DNA of 64,000 bases. Source: Desulfovibrio sp. JY. Lineage in GTDB: Bacteria > Desulfobacterota > Desulfovibrionia > Desulfovibrionales > Desulfovibrionaceae. The stretch is from NCBI GenBank assembly GCA_021730285.1, contig CP082962.1:1612001-1676000 (forward strand). Direction: 5' to 3'. The stretch's first letter is position 1; each line of letters opens with the position of its first letter. The translations under genes were made by a program, and so were the position numbers. This document shows positions 34,650-42,290 of this stretch, piece by piece. The notes below the pieces were generated by a model. It was not told the DNA's origin, ran no database searches, and worked only from the letters and a program-made list of their open reading frames with translations.

Positions 34650-35373
34650 GAAATTCTCCTTTTGTTGCACGCTGTATCGTCAAAAAATGGCAGGGATGTT
34701 TGCCGTCTGGTGCGTAGCCTCAAAGGCGGGCGCTTCCATGTACGGTCAGTCTCTTGAAATAAAGGGATGGCTGTACGACGCCTGCGGATAGACAGTGGTT
34801 TTGGTGCTTATTCTCTCCTTTGTTGCTAGGAATTGTGCTGTGCGTGTAAATGTATGCGAATATGTTTTCCTGGCGATATAGTTATGATATTAATTTAAAG
34901 AGATTCCTGTTTCCGGAAGGTTGCTGCTTTCCCGCGCGTGCGGCCTTGCCGAGAGCGGCGGTGCTTATACGGTGTGGCGCGACACAGGGCGCGCCGGGCT
35001 GCAACGTTGCCCAACCCGGTTGCCCGACGGCGAAAAAAAGCCTCTGTCTATTTCACGTGAATTGAAGGATACTCATGTCGGGCCAGTCGGCCCCGGACGG
35101 GGGGATAAAAAAGGATTGGTTTTCACAGAGAGTTTGCTCGTGAAGGCATTTTAAACTTCATAATGCCCGGTCCCTGCCTGCGGGAAGCACGCTTTCTTTT
35201 CCCTTGCGGTGTGTCGCCTTCCCCCTGCCGGGCTTTCGAAACAGGGAGACAATGCCGGCAAATGTTTTTTTTTGCCCCGGGTCGTCTTTCCCGGCGAAAA
35301 ACATTCGCTTTCCCCGAATTCTTTCTTTCGATCCCAAATATCCTGTTTTGGGATATTACGCAACGTATCCTGT
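34650..35373. other. Long intergenic region with AT-rich patches
   Basis: About 720 bases. AT-rich stretches at 34840-34915 and around 35100-35160 should include the promoters of the chemoreceptor and the XRE gene. A 22-codon reading frame at 35075-35143 has GAAGGA upstream but no other support. I find no RNA gene or IS remnant. Confidence 0.4.
35331..35370. promoter_or_regulatory. Candidate operator upstream of the XRE regulator
   Basis: ATCCCAAA (35331-35338) and TTTTGGGAT (35346-35354) form an inverted repeat. TATCC, GGATA and TATCC recur at 35339, 35351 and 35366, ending four bases before the start codon. Such sites often bind the adjacent XRE protein itself, so autoregulation is inferred. 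Confidence 0.4.
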
Positions 35374-35619
35374 GTGAAACTCGTGAAGCGTACTAGTTAC
35401 ACGCGGCGCTACGAGTGTTTCCGCGCTCTTCTGCTTTCGCTCCGCAAGGAGGCCGGATTGCGCCAGACCGAGTTGGCCGCGCGCCTGGGATATCCGCAAT
35501 CCTACGTGAGCAAGTACGAAAGCGGGCAGCGGCGCATCGACATGATCGAACTGGAGGCGATATGCCACGCCCTCGGGATAACGCTCAGGGAATTCGTGGA
35601 GCGGTTCGAAGGGAATTAG
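35374..35619 (+). CDS. XRE-family DNA-binding protein
   Basis: About 81 residues from a GTG at 35374 (or 35383). A single HTH_3 domain: LRKEAGLRQTELAARLGYPQ followed by SYVSKYESGQRRIDMIELEA. It should be a small DNA-binding regulator, perhaps autoregulated from the palindromes ahead of it. No ATG precedes the domain in frame close by. No partner gene such as a toxin is adjacent. Confidence 0.75.
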   Translation: MKLVKRTSYTRRYECFRALLLSLRKEAGLRQTELAARLGYPQSYVSKYESGQRRIDMIELEAICHALGITLREFVERFEGN

Positions 35620-35651
35620 GGGCTGCGGCCGGTGTCTCCGGGCAACCCGGC

Positions 35652-35679
35652 TTGACCTTTGAAACAGGGACGTTATAGC
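35652..35679 (+). promoter_or_regulatory. Candidate sigma-70 promoter for the Fe-ADH/kinase/regulator operon
   Basis: TTGACC (35652-35657) and TATAGC (35674-35679) are 16 bases apart, about 105 bases ahead of the dehydrogenase start. Motif-based only. Confidence 0.4.
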
Positions 35680-35784
35680 TTCGGGTCAAAACGATACGCC
35701 AGCCTTGCCGATGAGGCCGGCGTTATCGGCTGCCGTGCGCTCCATGCGCCGACAACTTCGTTCGTCCCACCGCCAAGGAGCGCC

Positions 35785-36927
35785 ATGCGGATCAGCAAAT
35801 TCGCCATTCCAGAGATTATTTTCGGCCGGGGCAGCATCGTCCACCTGGCTTCCTGCGCCAAGCGCCTGGGCGGGCGCCGGGTGCTGCTCGTCAGCGACCA
35901 GGGGCTGGTCGCGGCCGGCTGGGTCGACCGGATCATGGACATCCTGCGCGATAACGGCCTCGAATGGGTCTACTACGACGCTGTCAATTCCAATCCGCGC
36001 GATTATCAGATCCATGAAGGCGCGGAGATCTACGCCCGCGAGCGGGCCGACGTCATCATCGCCGTGGGCGGCGGCAGCCCCATGGACGCGGCCAAGGGCA
36101 TCGCCACCATCGTCGGCAACGGCGGCCGCATCAGCGACTACGAAGGGGCCAACCGCATCATGCGGCCCCTGCCCCCCATGATCTTCATGCCGACCACGGC
36201 CGGGTCGGGCTCGGACATTTCCCAGTTCTGCATCATCACCGACGTCGAGCGCCAGGTGAAGATGTCCATCATCAGCCGGTCGCTGGTGCCCAACATCTCC
36301 ATCATCGACCCCCTGGTCCTTTTGACCAAAAGCGAACACCTCATCATCGCCTCGGCCATCGACGCCTTCGCCCACGCCGTGGAATCCTACCTGTCGCTTC
36401 TGGCCTCGCCCTTTACCGAGGTGCAGGCCCTAAAAGCCATGCGCCTTATCATGCGCAACCTGCCGGCCGCCCTGGCCGACCGCTCCATCGAGGCCCTGGA
36501 AAACCTGAGCATCGCCGCCACCTCGGCCGGCATGTCCTTTTCCAACGCCGGGCTCGGCATCGGCCATTCCCTGGCCCATTCGCTCGGCGGCATGTTCGAC
36601 GTGCTCCACGGCCTGGTCCACCCCATTCTCCTGCCGCCGGTCATGCGCTACAACCTCCCGACAAGCCTGGATAAGCTGGCCACCATCGGCCGCATTGTCT
36701 GCGGCCCGCGCATGTGTTCCTCGGAATACATCGCCCTGGCCGGCATCAACTGGCTGGAGCGCTTCTACGCCGACCTCGGCGTGCCGGTGCGCCTGCGGGA
36801 CATCCTGCCCGACAAGGGCTGCCTGGAAACCATCGCCCGCACGGCGGTCAACGACGCCTGCACCCTGACCAACCCCCGCCCCGTCACCTGGGAGTCGCTC
36901 CTCGGCATCTGCCAGGAGGCCTGGTAA
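35785..36927 (+). CDS. Iron-containing alcohol dehydrogenase
   Basis: 380 residues of the group III dehydrogenases. NAD(P)-binding motif VGGGSPMDAAKG and the metal site: DAFAHAVES and the histidines of GHSLAHSLGGMFDVLHG. It reversibly oxidises an alcohol with NAD(P)+; substrate not readable. AAGGAG lies seven bases before the start. Its stop overlaps the histidine kinase start (TAATG), which suggests that the kinase and regulator downstream control alcohol or aldehyde metabolism. Confidence 0.9.
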   Translation: MRISKFAIPEIIFGRGSIVHLASCAKRLGGRRVLLVSDQGLVAAGWVDRIMDILRDNGLEWVYYDAVNSNPRDYQIHEGAEIYARERADVIIAVGGGSPMDAAKGIATIVGNGGRISDYEGANRIMRPLPPMIFMPTTAGSGSDISQFCIITDVERQVKMSIISRSLVPNISIIDPLVLLTKSEHLIIASAIDAFAHAVESYLSLLASPFTEVQALKAMRLIMRNLPAALADRSIEALENLSIAATSAGMSFSNAGLGIGHSLAHSLGGMFDVLHGLVHPILLPPVMRYNLPTSLDKLATIGRIVCGPRMCSSEYIALAGINWLERFYADLGVPVRLRDILPDKGCLETIARTAVNDACTLTNPRPVTWESLLGICQEAW

Positions 36928-38138
36928 TGCCCTGGCGGGCGCCGTCCCTTGAGGATCTCATCGGCATCGAGCACAGCAAACTCGGTTTTTTCCAGGAGCT
37001 GCGCCAGACCATCGAGGCCCTCAAGGACGCCAATGCCCAGTCCGCCCAGCGCCGTCGCGAGATAGCCGCCATCCTCGACGGCATCACCGACATCATGATG
37101 GTGCTCACCCCGGACCTGCGCATCCTGTCGGTCAACCACGTCTTTCGCCAGGTGTTTCCCGATCCCGCGCCGGAAGGGAAATTCTGCTACGAGATCTTTC
37201 GCGGCGAGGACCGGCCCTGTCCGAACTGTCCGGCCCAAAAATCCTTCACCACCGGCGACATCTGCCGCGAAACCGCGATCTTCAAGATCAACGGCAAGAA
37301 CATCCAGTTCGAGATGGTGGCCTCGCCCATCCACCACCCCGACGACCCCGAGCAGCATATCCTGGTCTTCAAGCGCGACGTGACCAGGGAAAAGGAATAC
37401 CAGGCCAAGTTCTACCAGGCCGAGAAGATGGCCACCATCGGCATGCTGGCCACGGGCGTGGCCCACGAGGTCAACAACCCGCTGACCGCCATCTTCGGTT
37501 TCGCCGAGGGCCTGCGCCGCCGCCTGCCGGCCCTGCGCGAAAAGGTCGACCCGACCGTGGTGGACGACGTGGAGGACTACGTCACCACCATTTTGCAGGA
37601 GTGCCGCCGCTGCCAGGACATCGTCACCACGCTCCTCACCTTCAGCCGGCACAGGACCGTGAGCTTTTCCCCGGTGAGCTTAAACGCCGTGGTCGAGGAC
37701 ACGCTCAAGCTCCTGCGCAGCCATCTCCGGCAGCGCAACCAGGCCAAGATCACCGTGCGCACGGAACTGTGCGAACACCTGCCCATGGTTTCCGGCGACG
37801 AGCACCAGATCAAGCAGGTGATGCTCAATCTCCTGGTCAACGCCATGGACGCCATCGTCGGCCCCGGCCACATCGTCATCACCACCTTCCAGGAGGGTTC
37901 CGGCGCGGTGTGTCTGTCCGTGGAGGATTCCGGCTGCGGCATCCCCGCGGAAAATATGGACAAGCTTTTCGAACCCTTTTTCACCACCAAACGGGCCGGC
38001 AAGGGCATCGGCATCGGGCTTTCCACCTGCATGACCATCGTGGACAAACACCAGGGAGAGATTGCGGTCAAAAGCAAGCCCGGCGAGGGCTCGGTCTTCA
38101 CCGTCAAACTTCCCGTCAACACGGACAAAATATCGTGA
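36927..38138 (+). CDS. PAS-containing histidine kinase
   Basis: 403 residues, cytoplasmic. A short coiled start, a PAS domain (about 45-155) with a cysteine pattern CYEIFRGEDRPCPNCP and another Cys at 113, then the HisKA box GVAHEVNNPL with His180 and the ATP-binding domain (VEDSGCGIPAENM, GKGIGIGLST). The four Cys (87, 98, 101, 113) suggest metal, cluster or redox sensing. It should phosphorylate the adjoining NtrC-type regulator, whose start overlaps its stop (GTGA). Confidence 0.9.
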   Translation: MPWRAPSLEDLIGIEHSKLGFFQELRQTIEALKDANAQSAQRRREIAAILDGITDIMMVLTPDLRILSVNHVFRQVFPDPAPEGKFCYEIFRGEDRPCPNCPAQKSFTTGDICRETAIFKINGKNIQFEMVASPIHHPDDPEQHILVFKRDVTREKEYQAKFYQAEKMATIGMLATGVAHEVNNPLTAIFGFAEGLRRRLPALREKVDPTVVDDVEDYVTTILQECRRCQDIVTTLLTFSRHRTVSFSPVSLNAVVEDTLKLLRSHLRQRNQAKITVRTELCEHLPMVSGDEHQIKQVMLNLLVNAMDAIVGPGHIVITTFQEGSGAVCLSVEDSGCGIPAENMDKLFEPFFTTKRAGKGIGIGLSTCMTIVDKHQGEIAVKSKPGEGSVFTVKLPVNTDKIS

Positions 38139-39463
38139 CCAGCCCCTACAGCGTGCTGGTGGTGGACGACGAGCCCTCCATCGGCAAATTGCTCAAGAAG
38201 GAATTGTCTTCCCCGGCCCGCGCCGTCGCGGCGGCGGAATCGGCCCATCAGGCCCGGGAGATGCTGCGGCGCAACACCTACGAAGTGGTGGTCCTCGACC
38301 TGCGTCTGCCCGATGCCGACGGCCTGGACGTGCTGGTGGAGATCCGCCAGCATTCCCCGGACGTCGAGGTCATCATCATCACCGGCCACGGCAACATCGA
38401 CTCGGCCGTGGAGGCCATGAAGCTCGGGGCCTACGACTACATCACCAAGCCGTTCAACCTGGAGGAACTCGAACTGATCGTGGAGCGGGCCTATCAGCGG
38501 GCCTGCCTGCGTTTCGAGAACCGCCAGCTCAAGCATGCCCAGAACCAGGGCCAGCCCCAGCAGATCGTGGGCAACTCGGCCGCCATCAAGCAGATCCGCT
38601 TCCTCATCGACAAGGTCGCGCCGACCGACGTGCCGGTGCTCATTACCGGCGAGTCCGGGGCCGGCAAGGAAGTCGCGGCCACGGCTATCCAGGCCCGGTC
38701 CAAGCGGGCGGACAAGCCGTATGTCATCAAGAACTGCGCCACGCTGCAAAAGGAGCTGGCCCGCTCGGAACTGTTCGGCTACGTCAAGGGGTCTTTTACC
38801 GGGGCCATGGAGAACCGCGAGGGACTTATGACCTTCGCCAACAAGGGCACGCTGTTCCTTGACGAGATCGGGGAGCTGCCCATGGAGGTCCAGGCCTCGC
38901 TGTTGCGCACCCTGGAGAACAAGACCTACCGCCGGGTCGGCGACAAGGACGAGCGCACCACGGACCTGCGCCTGATTTTCGCCACCAACCGCAACCTGGC
39001 CAAGGAAGCCGAGGCCGGGCGGTTCCACGAAGCCCTCTATCACCGCATCAACGTCTTCAACATCGAGCTGCCGCCGCTTAGGGACCGCAAGGAAGACATC
39101 CCGCTTCTGGTCGAGTATTTCCTGGACCGGGTCCTGGCCGGCGGCACCTACCGCGTTTCCGACCGGGCCATGGCCTGCCTCATCAACTACCAGTGGCCGG
39201 GCAATATCCGGGAACTGCGCAACGTCATCGAACGCGGCGTGATCCTGGCCGAAAACGGGGTGATCACGGAAAACGCCCTGCCGCGCGAACTGTCCATGCA
39301 GTCCGAGGGCGAAAACGACTTTCTGTCGCTTGAGGCGGTGGAGCGCGAGCATATCGCCAAGGTCCTGGCCTGCTTCGGCAACAACCGCACCCTGGCCGCC
39401 ACGGCGCTCGGCATTTCGCGCAAGACGCTGTATCGCAAGATCCGCGAATACGCCATTATGTGA
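38135..39463 (+). CDS. Sigma-54-type response regulator, GSFTGA variant
   Basis: 442 residues from a GTG. Receiver (about 5-120) with Asp55 in LDLRLPDAD; AAA+ domain with Walker A GESGAGKE and Walker B FLDEIGE; Fis-type helix-turn-helix at the end (NRTLAATALGISRKTLY). The sigma-54 contact loop reads GSFTGA (219-224) instead of GAFTGA. It completes the three-gene operon. A candidate sigma-54 promoter ahead of the cytochrome gene 250 bases downstream could be one target. Confidence 0.92.
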   Translation: MTSPYSVLVVDDEPSIGKLLKKELSSPARAVAAAESAHQAREMLRRNTYEVVVLDLRLPDADGLDVLVEIRQHSPDVEVIIITGHGNIDSAVEAMKLGAYDYITKPFNLEELELIVERAYQRACLRFENRQLKHAQNQGQPQQIVGNSAAIKQIRFLIDKVAPTDVPVLITGESGAGKEVAATAIQARSKRADKPYVIKNCATLQKELARSELFGYVKGSFTGAMENREGLMTFANKGTLFLDEIGELPMEVQASLLRTLENKTYRRVGDKDERTTDLRLIFATNRNLAKEAEAGRFHEALYHRINVFNIELPPLRDRKEDIPLLVEYFLDRVLAGGTYRVSDRAMACLINYQWPGNIRELRNVIERGVILAENGVITENALPRELSMQSEGENDFLSLEAVEREHIAKVLACFGNNRTLAATALGISRKTLYRKIREYAIM

Positions 39464-39832
39464 TCCGCCCGGCGTCTTTTAGGAGCCCCTGGGGCTCACT
39501 GGTGACACACCGTTTCGTGTCTATTGTGACAAAAGGCACCAGAGGCGTGTTTCCGCCCTGGCCGCCATTTTCTCCCGCGTTCGTTTTCTTCCGTTTCCTG
39601 CCTGTTCCTCCCCGGAACAATTCCCAATGACCCTGGCCGATTAGCCGCGCCCGGCAAAGAATGTTCGCCGCAAGGCGCCCCGCGCGCTTTCGTCACGCCG
39701 ATAGCGGTCGGCCGGTATGCATTTTGCTCTTGGTTGTCACGAGAACACGAATTTCGCGTGATCCGCCACACCCTGCCGGCGGTTCACGCGGCGTGGCGAT
39801 GCCGCGATGCTCGCCCCCAGAAGGAGTCCGAC
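39464..39832. other. Intergenic region between the regulator and the cytochrome
   Basis: Contains the perfect hairpin GAGCCCCTGGGGCTC at 39483-39497, a probable terminator for the upstream operon, then TGTGACA-like repeats around 39502-39530 and a candidate sigma-54 promoter near 39713. No gene is seen. Confidence 0.45.
39713..39728 (+). promoter_or_regulatory. Candidate sigma-54 promoter ahead of the cytochrome gene
   Basis: CGGTAT, five bases, TTGCT: GG and GC are 12 bases apart as in the -24/-12 consensus. About 105 bases upstream of the cytochrome start. One mismatch-tolerant match only. Confidence 0.3.
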
Positions 39833-40306
39833 ATGGGATGGCGATTTCTCGTAGGCCTGGCCGCCGCGGGCCTTCTGACGCTTTGTCCCGGCGTCGGCAG
39901 CGGCGGCCAGCAGGCCCCGCCTGTCCGTTACGTGGGATCCAAGGCTTGCTCCGGCTGCCACAGCGCGCAGTACGAAGCCTTCATGAAGCATTCCAAAAAG
40001 GCCCACTCCACCGTCAGCCTGCGCCGCATGGCGGGCAAGCTCACCCCCGAGGAACTCACCGGCTGCTTTGCCTGCCATACCACGGGCTACGGCAAGCCGG
40101 GCGGATTCACGAGCTTTGCCGCCACGCCCGGGATGGCCGAGGCCGGTTGCGAGGTCTGCCACGGCCCCGGATCGGCCCATGTCGCCTCGCAGGACCCGGC
40201 GGACATCAAGGGCAAGCTCACCGTGGCCGACTGCCAGGGCTGCCACAATGCCACGCGGGTGCGCGCCTTCGGCTACAAGCCGCTCCTGCAGGCCGGCGCC
40301 CATTGA
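39833..40306 (+). CDS. Tetraheme c-type cytochrome (cytochrome c554-like)
   Basis: 157 residues with a Sec signal (MGWRFLVGLAAAGLLTL). Four CxxCH heme sites: CSGCH (39-43), CFACH (78-82), CEVCH (106-110), CQGCH (134-138). The spacing and the AEAGCEVCHGPGSAH segment match the cytochrome c554/NapC-like periplasmic group. It carries electrons in the periplasm. AAGGAG precedes the start. The next gene, 75 bases on, encodes a chemoreceptor with its own heme motif, suggesting joint redox sensing or transfer. Confidence 0.92.
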   Translation: MGWRFLVGLAAAGLLTLCPGVGSGGQQAPPVRYVGSKACSGCHSAQYEAFMKHSKKAHSTVSLRRMAGKLTPEELTGCFACHTTGYGKPGGFTSFAATPGMAEAGCEVCHGPGSAHVASQDPADIKGKLTVADCQGCHNATRVRAFGYKPLLQAGAH

Positions 40307-40381
40307 CGCCCTGCGTCCCGGCGCAACACGGTTTCCAACTCCAACCTCCCGGCGCGCGGAGCGTTGCGCGCGGAGGCAGTC

Positions 40382-42160
40382 ATGTCCAAACGCACCAGTT
40401 CCCTCGGAGCCAAGGCCCTGCTTCTGGTCCTGTTCGTGGCCGCCGCCGTGCTGGCCGGGCTGTTCGCCGCCAACACGCTGTGGCAGCGCGAGATCTCCCT
40501 GACCCGCATCCGTGAGGCGGCCCGGCGCTCGGCCCGGCTGATCGAACTCGTGGTCAGCGAACCCATGCGTCTGGGCGACAACGAGACCACCACCAGCCAG
40601 TTTTCCCTGATCGCCGGCACGCGCGGCCGGTTGCAGGCGTTTTTGACGGATTTTCGCGGCGAGGCCACCTACGCCACGCGCAAGGAGGCCCTGCGCCAGC
40701 CCCTGACCCGGACCCTGCCCGGCGCCAAGGTCGCCGCGCTGCTCGAAACGGCGCTGACCAAGGGAGAGGATGCCGCCGGCCTGGAAACCGTGGACGGCAA
40801 GCCGTCGTTCGTCACCGTGCGCCCGGTGGCCAATGCGCCCGACTGCCACCATTGCCACGGCGAAAGCCGGGCCATCCTCGGCGCGATGGTCACGGTGGAA
40901 GACGTCGGCCCGGAAATGGCGGCGCTCAAGGGGGCCGAGGTCAAGGCCGGGCTGCTGTCCCTTGGGGGACTGCTGGTCCTGGTCGCGGCCCTGTGGCTCT
41001 TCATGAAGCGCACCATCATCGACCGGCTGGGCTTTTTGTCCGCCCATAGCGAGCATATCGCGACCGGCGACATGGACGCCTGCCTGGATATCCACCACCT
41101 CGTGGACCGGCGGACCCAAAAGGGCCGGGTGGACGAAATCACCCAGCTCGGCCGGTCCCTGTGCACCCTTGTGGACAACCTCAAGCACAAGATCGCCGAG
41201 GCCGACCAGAAAAGCTGCGAGGCGGCCAGCGAGGCCGAGCGCGCCGGCACATGCCTGGCCGAGGCGGAAGCGGCCCGGGAGGAAGCCCTGGCCGCCCGCC
41301 GGGAAGGCGCTGCCGCCGCCGCCCGCACCCTGGAGGGCGTGCTGGCCCGCATGGGCGAGGCCTCGGCCTCCCTGTCCGAAAAAGTGCAGCAGGCCCGCGA
41401 CGGCGCGCACACCCAGAAGGACGCGGCCAAGGAAACGTCCCTGGCCATCGGCGAGATGAACACCGTGGTCCTCGAAGTGGCCCAAAACGCCGCCGCCGCC
41501 GTGTCCACGGCCGGGGACGCCCGCAACCAGGCCGCCGAAGGCTCCAAATCCGTGCTCGATCTGGTGGCCATGATCGGCTCCATTCGCGAACGGGCCGAGT
41601 CCCTGCGCGAGGACATCACCGCGCTTGGCCAGGAGGCCCAGGGCATCGGCGCGGTCATCGGCGTCATCTCCGACATCGCCGACCAGACCAACCTCCTGGC
41701 GCTCAATGCCGCCATCGAGGCCGCCCGGGCCGGTGATGCCGGTCGGGGCTTCGCCGTGGTCGCCGACGAGGTGCGCAAGCTGGCCGAAAAGACCATGCAG
41801 GCCACGACCGAAGTGGAGCAGGCCGTGACCGCCATCCAACAAGGCACTCGCGAACACGTGGAAAGCGTGCGGGAAACAGCGGAAGCCATCGAAAAAGCCA
41901 ATGCCCTGGCCCGGGGCTCAGGCGATGCCTTAACCGGCATCGTCTCCCTCGTCGGCGCTTCGGCGGATCAGATCAGTTCCATTGCCGCCGCCGCCGAGGA
42001 ACAGTCGGCCGTCAGCGAGGAAATCAGCAACACCATGGATTCCATCAGCCACATCAGTGAGGACACCGCCGTGGCCATGGAACACGCCGGCGAGGCCGTG
42101 GCCGGCCTGACCGAAGAAGCCCAAAATCTCAAACGCCTCATCGACGAGATGCTGGCCTAG
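40382..42160 (+). CDS. Chemoreceptor with a periplasmic heme-c sensor
   Basis: 592 residues. TM1 (about 12-32), a periplasmic domain with one heme motif, CHHCH at 155-159, TM2 (189-208), a HAMP-like linker, and the MCP signalling domain ([34 protein letters not shown]). The domain resembles the DUF3365/Tll0287-like or Geobacter-type heme sensors. It should sense redox potential or a heme ligand and steer swimming. Placed after the tetraheme cytochrome on one strand, it probably reports on the same pathway. Confidence 0.88.
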   Translation: MSKRTSSLGAKALLLVLFVAAAVLAGLFAANTLWQREISLTRIREAARRSARLIELVVSEPMRLGDNETTTSQFSLIAGTRGRLQAFLTDFRGEATYATRKEALRQPLTRTLPGAKVAALLETALTKGEDAAGLETVDGKPSFVTVRPVANAPDCHHCHGESRAILGAMVTVEDVGPEMAALKGAEVKAGLLSLGGLLVLVAALWLFMKRTIIDRLGFLSAHSEHIATGDMDACLDIHHLVDRRTQKGRVDEITQLGRSLCTLVDNLKHKIAEADQKSCEAASEAERAGTCLAEAEAAREEALAARREGAAAAARTLEGVLARMGEASASLSEKVQQARDGAHTQKDAAKETSLAIGEMNTVVLEVAQNAAAAVSTAGDARNQAAEGSKSVLDLVAMIGSIRERAESLREDITALGQEAQGIGAVIGVISDIADQTNLLALNAAIEAARAGDAGRGFAVVADEVRKLAEKTMQATTEVEQAVTAIQQGTREHVESVRETAEAIEKANALARGSGDALTGIVSLVGASADQISSIAAAAEEQSAVSEEISNTMDSISHISEDTAVAMEHAGEAVAGLTEEAQNLKRLIDEMLA

Positions 42161-42190
42161 ATAGGTAGGTGGGCGGCGCTCGACCGTGAC

Positions 42191-42276
42191 CCGGTAAAGG
42201 GGGGACCGGGGGGCATCAAGCCCCCCGGCGGAGTGCAGAGGCGGAGCCTCTGCCGGGGTCTGGGGCGGCGCCCCAG
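42191..42276 (+). repeat. Hairpin group D2
   Basis: Three GC-rich hairpins: arms of CCGGGGGG and CCCCCCGG around CATCAAG at 42206-42228, GCAGAGGCGGAGCCTCTGC at 42235-42253, and CTGGGGCGGCGCCCCAG at 42260-42276. Lies after the chemoreceptor stop and before the opposing phosphorylase stop, so may end transcription from both sides. Confidence 0.65.
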
Positions 42277-42290
42277 CTATCCCCTATCTG

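Noticed and set aside
35075..35143. 22-codon frame with GAAGGA upstream
   Set aside because: Too short to support without conservation; the region is otherwise empty and the codon pattern gives no evidence.
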